Shown: positions 30,107 to 39,562 of the stretch, piece by piece
Layout of the letters: the number at the start of each line of letters is the position of its first letter
Position numbering within the stretch: the stretch's first letter is position 1
NCBI RefSeq assembly: GCF_015627125.1
Contig: NZ_VTDO01000007.1
Location: 42,466-106,465 of the forward strand
Direction of reading: 5' to 3'
Length of the DNA stretch: 64,000 nt
From: Acinetobacter rathckeae
Lineage (GTDB): Bacteria > Pseudomonadota > Gammaproteobacteria > Pseudomonadales > Moraxellaceae
Made by a program: the position numbers and the translations under genes
Notes under the pieces: generated by a model
What the model was told of the DNA's origin: nothing
What the model saw: only the letters and a program-made list of their open reading frames with translations
Database searches by the model: none

Positions 30107-32932
30107 TTACCCCTTTGGCATAGGACCAGACATTGAAGAATGTCGGGAATCCCCTAGTACAGAAATCATGAGCATGGTTGAGCCAACCACTGCAAAGTAC
30201 ACACCTAGATCAAACAAAACGGCAGAAGCTAAATGTGTTTCGCCGAGCAACGGTGGTGAAATATAAATATGTGCACTGGTTAAAAATGGTCGCATCCAAA
30301 ACCATGAAGCAATGCCTGAAAGTCCTGCAATGGTTAAGCCTGAGCCAATCCAAATTTCGTATAAACGCCCAGACTTTGCTTGAATAAGGCGTTCAGCCCG
30401 GTCTTGACCTAAGGCAATATATTGTAAAATAAGTGCAATCGCGGTAATTAAGCCCGCAATAAAACCACCACCGGGGTAATTATGCCCACGCATGAAAATA
30501 TAAAAGCTGACCACTAAAGCAATAGGTAAGACCCAAGATGCCGTCGTACGTAATAAAAGTGGCGATGGGTTAAAGCGGTAGGTTAGACCTTTGGTGGTTT
30601 GTGTACCATGTGCTCGCATGCCATCCATTAAACACAGTGTACCTATGCCTGCAATGCCTAAAACGGTGATCTCGCCAAAGGTATCGAAACCACGGAAGTC
30701 CACTAAAATGACATTGACGACATTTGCACCACCACCAAGTGGTAAAGACTGTTGCACGAAGAACCAAGAAATTGAGCTGTAGTCGCGGGTTAAAATCAGC
30801 CAAGTCACCCAACCAATGCCACCTCCTGCAGCAATCGCAATAAAGGCATCTCGCCAACGTCTGGCTTGAGATGATTCATAGGGGGTGAGCTGTGGTAATA
30901 AAGACAAGCTCATTAACAGTAGCACTGTGGTGACCACATCAACTGTAATTTGTGTGAGTGCAAGATCAGGGGCGGAGAGTGTAATAAAGGTAATAGAGAC
31001 CACAAGACCCACCGCACCACTAATCAGCACCGCTTTAATCCGTTCGTGGTGAAACCATAGCATCATCCAGCAGGCACTAAATAACAGTAACCACAGTACA
31101 ATTGCCAACATAGGTGCATGGGTAAGTACACGCGTGCCTGTACCAATTTGGTAGGGGAGCAATGGAATGCAAATCATCACAATGCTAAAGCTAATCACCC
31201 AAAACAAATAGCTTTGTAGGCGACTGGTTTCTGTCGCTAGTTTAATTTGGCGGGCAATCACTTCTAAACGATGCAATAGCTTTTCAAAAATGAGTTTGCC
31301 TTGTAGTGGGCCTAGATGTTTTTCAAGCTCAATATGTCTGATTTTGCCTTGTCGAGCAAAGAAAAAGTACAGACTAATACCACCGACTAGGGCAATCATA
31401 CTCATGATGAGTGGTGTATTTACACCATGCCAAATCGCCAAGTGAGCAATATGATGGTTGCTGGTTAATAAAATAGATTGTGTAACACTGTTCACAATAC
31501 TTTCAGCAAAAAATGCAGGTAATATGCCGACTAAAATACATAAAATTGCGAGCAGTAAAATGGGAGCACGCATACCAAAAGGGGGCTCATGTGCTTCTTT
31601 GTTTGGAATATCTTGTCCTAAAGCCCCATCAAAAAATATGCCGTGAATCATGCGTGTTGAGTAAGCCACTGCAAAAATACCTGCCAATGTGGTGATAATA
31701 ATTGCGATGGTTAAACTTGTTCCCGAAAACTGTGCCACGATTTCGGTAAAAAACATTTCTTTGGATAAAAAGCCGTTGGTGAGTGGTACACCTGCCATTG
31801 CTGATGCGGTAATAAAGGTGAGCGTGCCTGTAAATGGAAGCAGTTGCCAAACACCTTTGAGCTTGCGTAGGCTTCGTGTTCCCATTTCATGGTCGATCAC
31901 CCCTGCAATCATAAATAGCGCCGCTTTAAATGTGGCATGGTTCATAATGTGAAATACAGCAGCTGCTACAGCAAGCGGGGAACCAATCCCGAGTAAGCAG
32001 ACAATTAAGCCTAAATGACTAATGGTTGAATACGCCAATAAGCCTTTAAGGTCTTCTTTGAAAATGGCAAAAAATGCCCCAATAAAAAAGGTGATGAGGC
32101 CAATACTGGTCACTAAAGTATGAAATAAACCAAAGCCTACAAAAATAGGCAATAAACGAGCAATCAGGAAAATACCCGCTTTCACCATAGTGGCAGAGTG
32201 TAGATATGCCGACACAGGCGTTGGTGCTGCCATGGCATTTGGTAGCCAAAAGTGAAATGGAAATTGTGCACTTTTGGTCATTGCACCCAGTAAAATAAGT
32301 AACATGGCGGGAGTGAACAACGCATGCTGTTGTAGGCTTGAGCCCATGGCAAGAATATTATGAATTTGATACGTGCCTGCAATTTGCCCCAACAATACAA
32401 AGCCACCGAGTAAAGCCAATCCACCCATACCCGTAATGGTGAGTGCCATACGTGCACCACGTTGTGCTGCATCATATTGGTGCCAGTAAGACACCAATAG
32501 AAATGAAGAAATACTGGTGAGCTCCCAAAAGACCAATAAAATAATCAGGTTATCTGAAAGAGAGATACCCAACATAGCGGCCATGAAAAGATTGAGTAAT
32601 ACATACAGCTTACTTAAAGAGCTGTTTTTACTCAGATAATAGTAAGCGTAGATGAAAATAAGCGTACCAATACCACTAATGAGTAATGCAAATAGCCATG
32701 CAATGGCATCTAGGCGAAAGCTTAAATTAATACCAAGCTGAGGCAACCAGTCCCATTGCTGTAAAATGGTTTGACCTTGTAGTACAGGCTGAGCTTGACT
32801 GAGCAGTAGAATAAAACAACTTAAACTAATGCCAACAGCGACTAACATTTTGGCAAGGCGAGGGGCTTTATTGAGTAGTGCACTGAGTCCAGTACCTAGC
32901 AATAAAGGTAAAATAATAATAATGGCCAGCAC
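30107..32932 (-). CDS. mnhA: CPA3 cation/H+ antiporter fused subunit A/B
   Basis: This 941-aa polytopic protein is the main ion-translocating subunit. Residues about 1-500 resemble NuoL, with WELTSISSFLLV and the Lys motif MTKSAQFPFHFWLPNAMAAP. A middle region with DLALTQITVDVVTTVLL matches the MbhD-type domain. The last 150 residues (ASWVLPIALVVSFYIFMRGH, PGGGFIAGL) match a separate MnhB subunit, so A and B are fused, as in proteobacterial PhaAB. The start is GTG at 32932 with AAGGA 7 nt upstream. It heads the six-gene operon exporting Na+ or K+ for protons. Confidence 0.95.
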   Translation of the reverse strand: MLAIIIILPLLLGTGLSALLNKAPRLAKMLVAVGISLSCFILLLSQAQPVLQGQTILQQWDWLPQLGINLSFRLDAIAWLFALLISGIGTLIFIYAYYYLSKNSSLSKLYVLLNLFMAAMLGISLSDNLIILLVFWELTSISSFLLVSYWHQYDAAQRGARMALTITGMGGLALLGGFVLLGQIAGTYQIHNILAMGSSLQQHALFTPAMLLILLGAMTKSAQFPFHFWLPNAMAAPTPVSAYLHSATMVKAGIFLIARLLPIFVGFGLFHTLVTSIGLITFFIGAFFAIFKEDLKGLLAYSTISHLGLIVCLLGIGSPLAVAAAVFHIMNHATFKAALFMIAGVIDHEMGTRSLRKLKGVWQLLPFTGTLTFITASAMAGVPLTNGFLSKEMFFTEIVAQFSGTSLTIAIIITTLAGIFAVAYSTRMIHGIFFDGALGQDIPNKEAHEPPFGMRAPILLLAILCILVGILPAFFAESIVNSVTQSILLTSNHHIAHLAIWHGVNTPLIMSMIALVGGISLYFFFARQGKIRHIELEKHLGPLQGKLIFEKLLHRLEVIARQIKLATETSRLQSYLFWVISFSIVMICIPLLPYQIGTGTRVLTHAPMLAIVLWLLLFSACWMMLWFHHERIKAVLISGAVGLVVSITFITLSAPDLALTQITVDVVTTVLLLMSLSLLPQLTPYESSQARRWRDAFIAIAAGGGIGWVTWLILTRDYSSISWFFVQQSLPLGGGANVVNVILVDFRGFDTFGEITVLGIAGIGTLCLMDGMRAHGTQTTKGLTYRFNPSPLLLRTTASWVLPIALVVSFYIFMRGHNYPGGGFIAGLITAIALILQYIALGQDRAERLIQAKSGRLYEIWIGSGLTIAGLSGIASWFWMRPFLTSAHIYISPPLLGETHLASAVLFDLGVYFAVVGSTMLMISVLGDSRHSSMSGPMPKG

Positions 32933-33699
32933 GCTCGTATCCTTATTTTGGTGTAGGCATGTGCCTGATGAATCTTTTCCTTTAAAATTTAGAGGTTTGC
33001 AAAGAGAAATCCAATATTCAAATTTTAAAAGCCAATCGTTTGATTTTACTGTCTAATGTAAAACAAAAAATCTACAGGAATTAGACACTATCTGTTGATA
33101 TTGTAATCAATAAATACGGATAATTCAGAGTTTTTTAACATTAAAAAACAGCAAGATTGCTAAAACTGCGTACATTTTAACATGATTCATTTTAGTGCGT
33201 GATTGATTGAGTCAATAGTGAGCATTTTAAAAAACTTTAACCCAAAAAAGTGCAAATCTGCTATCTTATAAATGAAGTGGCAGTATTGATGTGAAATCTG
33301 CAGTGTTATGCCAAAGTCTTAAGTGACAGCATATATTTTTTGTAGAGAATAAGAGCAATCAATGTTAGTTTACATGGTCAGATTCACAGGATAACCGTGT
33401 AGTTTAAGAGAGATCGTCGCTGTACAAAATAATCTGCTGTAATGATTTGGTCATGTATATTGCAAGAATCAAGGAAAGAATATACATCTGATGCCCGATA
33501 GACTGTTGAATGTGATGCTTAACCATGTACTCGTTTATGGGTATATGTAAAAATCCATACCATAAGAGATATGGTCAACATGCTAGCAAATGATGAATAA
33601 AGCGAGCTACGCAGAAGATGATAATGCTTGAAATAAAGCAACATGCTGGGTAGTAAGTGAATTAGCCCGTCTAAAAATGGATGAAATAGGAAAACGAAT
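32933..33699 (+). other. Long non-coding region upstream of fba and mnhA
   Basis: This 767-bp divergent intergenic region must hold the mnh promoter (minus) and the fba promoter (plus). I find no supported gene. A 9-bp perfect inverted repeat ATGTATATT/AATATACAT lies at 33453-33461 and 33479-33487. A possible -10-like TATCTT lies near 33263. Several short dyads (for example CCATA/TATGG around 33560) suggest a structured fba leader. Open frames in it lack ribosome-binding sites. Confidence 0.4.
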
Positions 33700-34779
33700 A
33701 TGTCTAAGATTTTTGATTTTGTAAAACCTGGTGTAGTCACAGGTGATGACGTTCAAAAAGTGTTTGCTGTTGCGAAAGAAAATGCTTTTGCTTTACCTGC
33801 GGTCAATTGCGTAGGTACTGACTCTATTAATGCAACACTTGAAGCTGCTGCCAAAGTCAAAGCACCAATTATCATTCAATTTTCAAATGGCGGTGCAACA
33901 TTCATTGCAGGTAAAGGTTTAAAAACAGATAAACCACACGGTGCTGCAATTTTAGGCGCAATTTCTGGTGCACAGCACGTACACCTGATGGCTGAACATT
34001 ACGGCGTACCTGTTATTTTGCATACTGACCACTGTGCAAAAAAACTATTACCTTGGATTGATGGCCTGCTAGATGCGGGTGAAAAACACTTTGCAGCAAC
34101 AGGTAAGCCATTATTTTCTTCACACATGATTGATTTGTCAGAAGAGTCATTAGAAGAAAACATTGAAATTTGTGCACAGTACTTAGCGCGTATGTCTAAA
34201 TTAGACATGACACTAGAAATTGAATTAGGTTGCACAGGTGGTGAAGAAGATGGCGTAGACAACAGCCATATGGACGCTTCAGCACTGTATACACAGCCTG
34301 AAGATGTAGACTACGCTTACCAAAAACTGAGTGCGATTAGCCCACGCTTCACCATTGCAGCATCATTTGGTAACGTACACGGTGTATACAAACCAGGGAA
34401 TGTAAAATTAACGCCAACAATTTTACGTGATTCACAAGAATACGTGAGTAAAAAACATAACTTGCCACATAATAGCCTAGACTTTGTATTTCATGGTGGT
34501 TCAGGTTCTTCTGCACAAGAAATTGAAGAGTCAATTGGCTACGGCGTGATTAAAATGAACATTGATACAGACACGCAATGGGCGAATTGGCAAGGTGTAC
34601 TTGAGTTCTATAAAAAGAATGAAGGCTACCTACAAAGCCAATTGGGTAACCCAGAAGGTGCAGACAAGCCAAACAAAAAATATTATGACCCACGTGTTTG
34701 GTTGCGTGCAGCACAAACTTCTATGGTTGTTCGTTTAGAGCAAGCATTTGCAGAGTTAAATAACGTTGATCGTAACTAA
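33700..34779 (+). CDS. fbaA: Class II fructose-bisphosphate aldolase
   Basis: This zinc aldolase interconverts fructose 1,6-bisphosphate with DHAP and glyceraldehyde 3-phosphate; in Acinetobacter it serves mainly gluconeogenesis. The 359-aa product is the long class IIA type: LPAVNCVGTDSINATLEAA, the zinc ligands in LHTDHCAKKLLPWI, TLEIELGCTGGEEDG, the His of SFGNVHGVYKPGN and HGGSGSS with the catalytic loop between. The ribosome-binding site is AGGAAAA. It ends at a strong terminator shared with the convergent receptor gene. Confidence 0.97.
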   Translation: MSKIFDFVKPGVVTGDDVQKVFAVAKENAFALPAVNCVGTDSINATLEAAAKVKAPIIIQFSNGGATFIAGKGLKTDKPHGAAILGAISGAQHVHLMAEHYGVPVILHTDHCAKKLLPWIDGLLDAGEKHFAATGKPLFSSHMIDLSEESLEENIEICAQYLARMSKLDMTLEIELGCTGGEEDGVDNSHMDASALYTQPEDVDYAYQKLSAISPRFTIAASFGNVHGVYKPGNVKLTPTILRDSQEYVSKKHNLPHNSLDFVFHGGSGSSAQEIEESIGYGVIKMNIDTDTQWANWQGVLEFYKKNEGYLQSQLGNPEGADKPNKKYYDPRVWLRAAQTSMVVRLEQAFAELNNVDRN

Positions 34780-34794
34780 CCGGTCAATGAATAT

Positions 34795-34827
34795 AAAAAA
34801 ACCGAGCCTTATAGGCTCGGTTTTTTT
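34795..34827 (+). terminator. Bidirectional terminator between fbaA and the TonB receptor gene
   Basis: A 14-bp stem (AAAAAAACCGAGCC with GGCTCGGTTTTTTT) and loop TTATA, with A and T runs on either side, serve both converging genes. Confidence 0.93.
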
Positions 34828-34839
34828 ATATTGAACACT

Positions 34840-36996
34840 TTAATACTTAAACTTCAATGTAAAGTTAATTTGACGAGGGCTACCTAGAGTAATAATTCGG
34901 TTATTGTTGTCTACATTGGCAATTGTACCTGCATAATATTCTTTATCGAACATATTGCGTACGGAAAGTTGGGCTCCCCAATGTAAGGCATTATAGCCTG
35001 CTTCTGCATCAAATAATGCATAGCTAGGTACTTTAATACTGGTATCACCAACAACAGGTTTAGCACTCTCGCCACGTACGCCTGCACCAATATACCAACC
35101 CTCTTTGTCACTGATTGGATAATAGCGAGTAGAAAGGCTATAGTTATTGGTCGGTGTGTTTTCTAAACGTTGTCCCACGCGAGCAGGTCGCGTATCTTTA
35201 CTAATTTTTGCTTCATACATATGGCTGAATGAGGCATTAATTCGTAGTTGATCTGACAAGTTTGCTACAATTTCGGCTTCTATACCTTTGGTTTTTTGTT
35301 GACCATCGGCAATATTATAACCCGTTGCGCTAGTATCACTGACTAAAACATTATCTAAAGCTAAGTCATACCAAGCGAGACTTCCCTGCAAACTCTGGCT
35401 TTCATTTTGGAATTTAAAACCAGCTTCCAGTTGTTTGCCTTGTTGAGGGTCGAATATTTTCCCATTTTTATCTGTGCCTGCATTGGGTAAAAATGAGGTT
35501 GAATAGCTCGCATATGGCGAAACCCAATGATTGATATTATATAAAACCGACGCACTGCCAGAAAAAGCATGATTTCTTTGTTTAGTCTCTTTTGCTGTCA
35601 CTAAGTTTTGGCTACTGGTTTTTGCCCAATCATGACGACCTGCTAGACTGACAATCAGGTTGTCTTTAATGAAGATTTGATCTCGTAAATATAGTCCTAA
35701 AAATTGTGTCGTATCTATTTTGTTGATGATACTTCTTGGGCGATAGTTTCGATTACTACAATCAACATTTGTGCCATAAACTGGCGTGTAGAAATTGAAG
35801 TCCGAGATACTACAGTCATAACTGTTCATTTTACGTTGGTCATGTAGAGCATCTACACCAATAAGTACATGATGACTAATATTGTGAAAGTCAAAATTAC
35901 GTTTGAGCTGATTATCTAATGTGTAAATGCGGTTGTCTGAATCTTGTGCGTTAGATACTCGAATAATTGATTTGTAGTCTGGCGTTTTACCACCTGCCCA
36001 GCGGTCCATGGTGATAAAATTACCATCATAATTGGCTTGTCTGACAGCAAAGTTTTGTTCAAATTGCCATGCATTATCAAAGTGATATTTGAATGTATAA
36101 CCTAAGCGATATACATCTGCTTTATACGGCCCTGCAGCCGGTTCACCAAGATAAATATCTCTTTGAATTGGACCATTAGGGTTAGTTTTGAGCGTACCTA
36201 AAACAGGAATACCTTGTATGCGTAAGTACTCACGGTGTTGGTAGCTTGCAATGGTTGAAAGTTCTGCTTTGTCACCTAAGTCAAAAGTATATGAAGGTGA
36301 AATGTAAAAGTTTTTAAAATATAGTTTTTCAATCTCGTCGTGTTGGTCTGCCACACGGCCATCTAAACGAAATGCACCTTTTTCACTTTGATTCGGGCTA
36401 TAGTTTAGGTCGAATTGTGCTTGTTTAAAGTCATAGCTTCCATAAGTTAAGTCTACATTGGCAAAACTATTGGCAGTTGGGCGTTTGGTGACTAAATTTA
36501 CAAGACCACCGGGTAACACTTGACCAAAGTTAACAGATGCTGGACCTTTAATGACTTGAACCTGATCTACGCCAGAGAGGTCCACAGCAACATCTGTACC
36601 TGTACCTTGTCGTAGACCATCAATATAAATTTGGTTCGAGGCATTTTGTCCACGGATGATAATATCATCTAGACCTCGACGGCTACGGTATCCAACTGAC
36701 ACACCCGAAATGTTACTAATAGCATCGGCGAGGGTAGAGGCCTGTTTTTGGTTCAGCTGTTCTGATGTAACAACCGTAACGGATTGTGCTGTCTTAAATA
36801 AAGGTGTATCAGATTTAAGCCCAGATACTGCTTTTGTCGCAGCATAAGTGTTCGCGTCTGATTCAGATTTTATTTCTAGTACAGGTAGGGTTGCTGTTTC
36901 ATCTTTAGCACCTTGAGCTGCCTCAAGATGTGTTACTGACAAAAATAAGATAGAACAGACAGATAAATAGAGGGATTTTTTTTTAAATGTAGTCAT
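34840..36996 (-). CDS. TonB-dependent siderophore receptor
   Basis: This 718-aa outer-membrane receptor takes up a ferric siderophore using energy from TonB. A signal peptide (about residues 1-26, ending LEAAQG) is followed by a TonB-box-like segment (ATLPVLEI). The plug domain (about 60-180) has SVTVVTSEQLNQKQ, ISGVSVGYRSRRG, IIRGQ and FGQVLPGGLVNLVTKRP, typical of the ferrichrome/ferrioxamine/pyoverdine receptor family. The beta barrel ends in an aromatic residue (INFTLKFKY). The substrate cannot be told from sequence. The 211-bp AT-rich region upstream (36997-37207) would hold its promoter; Fur box matches there are weak. Confidence 0.92.
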   Translation of the reverse strand: MTTFKKKSLYLSVCSILFLSVTHLEAAQGAKDETATLPVLEIKSESDANTYAATKAVSGLKSDTPLFKTAQSVTVVTSEQLNQKQASTLADAISNISGVSVGYRSRRGLDDIIIRGQNASNQIYIDGLRQGTGTDVAVDLSGVDQVQVIKGPASVNFGQVLPGGLVNLVTKRPTANSFANVDLTYGSYDFKQAQFDLNYSPNQSEKGAFRLDGRVADQHDEIEKLYFKNFYISPSYTFDLGDKAELSTIASYQHREYLRIQGIPVLGTLKTNPNGPIQRDIYLGEPAAGPYKADVYRLGYTFKYHFDNAWQFEQNFAVRQANYDGNFITMDRWAGGKTPDYKSIIRVSNAQDSDNRIYTLDNQLKRNFDFHNISHHVLIGVDALHDQRKMNSYDCSISDFNFYTPVYGTNVDCSNRNYRPRSIINKIDTTQFLGLYLRDQIFIKDNLIVSLAGRHDWAKTSSQNLVTAKETKQRNHAFSGSASVLYNINHWVSPYASYSTSFLPNAGTDKNGKIFDPQQGKQLEAGFKFQNESQSLQGSLAWYDLALDNVLVSDTSATGYNIADGQQKTKGIEAEIVANLSDQLRINASFSHMYEAKISKDTRPARVGQRLENTPTNNYSLSTRYYPISDKEGWYIGAGVRGESAKPVVGDTSIKVPSYALFDAEAGYNALHWGAQLSVRNMFDKEYYAGTIANVDNNNRIITLGSPRQINFTLKFKY

Positions 36997-37207
36997 TGTG
37001 TTTTAAGCTGTTTTTAATAATAACGATTTACATTAACATAAGATAATTGTTTGTAAAATACTAAGGCATCGTGTGTTGTATGCCAAAAAAATAGTCCTAT
37101 TTTTTATCATTAAAACTAAATTGATGTTTTAAATTACTTTTTTAAATTTTTTCATAATTTAGAGTTTTTTTGTTTTTTTATTAAAATATTGATTTTTAAT
37201 TATAAAA

Positions 37208-38683
37208 TTATTTTTTACCTTTTTTCTTCAATTGCTCAATTAAATCATAAATGTTGTTGATATTTAAGCTTTGCTTGGCACGAGTACAGGCCACATACAG
37301 TAAACGTAACTCTTCGTCACTAATTTTGTAGTCATGTGCATTGATTTTAAATTGGTAGTCATCTTCAATATGTACTCTTTCCCACTCAAGGCCTTTGGCT
37401 TTATGTGCGGTGGAAATGACGTAGTCTGCTTGCTCAAGTGGTGTAATTTGGTGTAATGCTTTTTTGAGGGGTGATGTACCATGATCATCGACCAAGCGGA
37501 CAAGCGGTTTAATGTCACTGCCTTCATTGGTTTCACAGTATTCGTGTACGTCATTCCATGAGTTAAACCATGCGAGTTCGGGCACATCGGTGACACGTTT
37601 ACCTTGTTTGAGCATGGTTGCAGCATCTATAAAACGCCCAAGCCGTGCATGGTCTGCCTGTAAACTGACACGATCACCACTGACTAAACCTGCTAAAAGG
37701 AGCTCCATTGCTCTGGCATTGGTACGGCATAAAATGGCATCACGTTTTTTGTGATGTGGTGCGTTGATGACTTTAGATGTGGCCTGTGGGTTGCCTTGTA
37801 ACGGCACAGTTTCATTTAAATCACGCAGTAGTAGATTGGCAACATTTGCAATGTCTTGCCCAAAACGAAATGAGGTGGTCAGCCGAGATTCGGGTAATGG
37901 CATTTTTTGCATGGCATTGACTGCACCACGCCATGCATAGATTTGTTGGTGTGCATCACCCACATAAATGACTTGGCTGTGTTGTTGTTTGAGTAAAATA
38001 CCTAACATGAGTGGGTCGGTATCTTGTGCTTCATCAAACAAAACATAGTCGGCAGGAATAATAGGGTCAGACAGTGCCCACAGTTTTAAATAAATGTCGT
38101 GCCCGATGCCTGCTTCATGTTGGGGGTGTATGGACTCAAGCCAACGCCGTTCAAAAAATGGGTATAAATATTTTTGTAAGGTTTCGATGTCGTCTTGATG
38201 TAACCAACTCGGGGCTTGAATATGCCTTGGTGCAGGGTATTGTGAACTGGTGGCACAAAAGTAGCCCACTGCATTGCTGACTAAACTGGCTAAACGGCTT
38301 GGCATAAGGGTGTAGCGTTCGTATCTTCCCCCCATCAATCTGCGTAATGTCAGTGGTTCTAAACGATAAGATTTGGCTAAAAAACTTGGACTTAAACGGG
38401 GTAGACGGAGTTTGTCTGTAATGGCACGGGGCACATGACGAAAGGCGAGCGAGTGAAAAGTACGGCTGTCCACTCGGCCTTGAAATTTTTGTTGTGCTTC
38501 GCTGGCAATGGCTTTGTTAAATGCCAAATACATGCCACGCTTGTGGGGCAGTGCTGCACTGACCATTTGTAAAGTGGTGGTTTTTCCCGTACCTGCGTAT
38601 GCCACCACTTTAAACGATTGGCCTTGTGTTGCCATATCAATGGCGTGGGTTTGTTCGGTTGTAGGGCGTATGTTTTGTGTCAT
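37208..38683 (-). CDS. UvrD/Rep-family superfamily 1 helicase
   Basis: A 491-aa SF1 DNA helicase. The Q motif TTEQTHAID and Walker A AGTGKTTT lie at the N-terminus (about residues 28-35), then Walker B as DYVLFDEAQDTDPLM. Motif III is VGDAHQQIYAWRGAV, motif IV TTSFRFGQDIANVAN, motif V TAHKAKGLEW and motif VI LLYVACTRAKQSL. It is much shorter than UvrD or Rep (about 700 aa) and closer to the compact FBH1-like group. Its role may be repair or clearing of recombination intermediates, but this is inference. The start overlaps the hisIE stop by one base. Confidence 0.9.
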   Translation of the reverse strand: MTQNIRPTTEQTHAIDMATQGQSFKVVAYAGTGKTTTLQMVSAALPHKRGMYLAFNKAIASEAQQKFQGRVDSRTFHSLAFRHVPRAITDKLRLPRLSPSFLAKSYRLEPLTLRRLMGGRYERYTLMPSRLASLVSNAVGYFCATSSQYPAPRHIQAPSWLHQDDIETLQKYLYPFFERRWLESIHPQHEAGIGHDIYLKLWALSDPIIPADYVLFDEAQDTDPLMLGILLKQQHSQVIYVGDAHQQIYAWRGAVNAMQKMPLPESRLTTSFRFGQDIANVANLLLRDLNETVPLQGNPQATSKVINAPHHKKRDAILCRTNARAMELLLAGLVSGDRVSLQADHARLGRFIDAATMLKQGKRVTDVPELAWFNSWNDVHEYCETNEGSDIKPLVRLVDDHGTSPLKKALHQITPLEQADYVISTAHKAKGLEWERVHIEDDYQFKINAHDYKISDEELRLLYVACTRAKQSLNINNIYDLIEQLKKKGKK

Positions 38684-39471
38684 TAAACGCTACGGTTGGC
38701 TTTTTCTACAAGACCAGACAACCCTTGGCGACGTGCCAACTCATTAAGTACATCTTGTGGGTTAAGGTCAAAATAACCTAGCACGACAAGGCTGTGAAAC
38801 CAAAGATCGGCAGTTTCGTAAATGAGGTCATTTTTGTTATCTGTATTGTTTTCACGAGCAAAATCTTTGGCAGCAATAATGCTTTCAATGGATTCTTCAC
38901 CGACTTTTTCTAAAATTTTATTCAGCCCTTTTTGGTACAGTTTGGCCACGTAAGATTGGTCAGGGTCAGATTTTTTGCGTTCAATCATCATTTGCCCCAA
39001 GTAGTCGAGTATTTCTACAGATTCTGCAGTGGCTGTAGAAGCATTCATGGCTTGGGTATGAGCGTTGGGGCTGTGTGATGCGTTTTGATAAATCTCATTT
39101 GGGTCTTTGATTTGTGCATCGACAATTTGCCAACCTTGCGGGGTGAGTGTGCGGTAAAAGCAAGACTCACGACCTGTATGGCAGGCAATGCCACCATGTT
39201 GTTCAATTTGTAGCACAATGACATCTGCATCGCAGTCTAAACGAATTTCAAATACAGTTTGAAAGTGGCCAGATTCTTCGCCTTTGTGCCAGAGTTTTTG
39301 GCGTGAGCGAGAAAAATAGACGGCTTGTTTTTTTTCTGCAGTGAGCTGTAGTGACTCACGGTTCATCCAAGCGACCATTAATACACGGCCAGTTTGATGA
39401 TGTTGTGCAATGGCAGGTATTAAGCCTTGCTCATTAAATTTCACTTCATCTAGCCATTGTGTATTGTTCAT
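38683..39471 (-). CDS. hisI: Bifunctional phosphoribosyl-AMP cyclohydrolase/phosphoribosyl-ATP pyrophosphatase
   Basis: HisI/HisE carry out steps 2 and 3 of histidine biosynthesis. The N-terminal cyclohydrolase domain (about residues 1-130) has [35 protein letters not shown] and the zinc site DCDADVI plus [10 protein letters not shown]. The C-terminal pyrophosphatase domain (about 155-262) has [20 protein letters not shown] and [15 protein letters not shown] Ser/Ala/Thr linker joins them. The gene lies downstream of ubiB after 91 nt and overlaps the helicase by one base. Confidence 0.96.
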   Translation of the reverse strand: MNNTQWLDEVKFNEQGLIPAIAQHHQTGRVLMVAWMNRESLQLTAEKKQAVYFSRSRQKLWHKGEESGHFQTVFEIRLDCDADVIVLQIEQHGGIACHTGRESCFYRTLTPQGWQIVDAQIKDPNEIYQNASHSPNAHTQAMNASTATAESVEILDYLGQMMIERKKSDPDQSYVAKLYQKGLNKILEKVGEESIESIIAAKDFARENNTDNKNDLIYETADLWFHSLVVLGYFDLNPQDVLNELARRQGLSGLVEKANRSV

Positions 39472-39562
39472 CAGATGTTACCTGTTGCATAAAATATGGT
39501 TTTGTTGGCATATAGTGTACGGTATATTTGGCTTTTTCCAAATGCTTTTGTGGCAAGGGTAA

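Noticed and set aside
33519..33740. Minus-strand frame of 73 codons upstream of fbaA
   Set aside because: It overlaps the fbaA start, has no ribosome-binding site and resembles no family.
37000..37070. Fur box upstream of the siderophore receptor
   Set aside because: The best alignments match about 10 of 19 consensus bases, which is not beyond chance in such AT-rich DNA. Iron control is likely on general grounds only.
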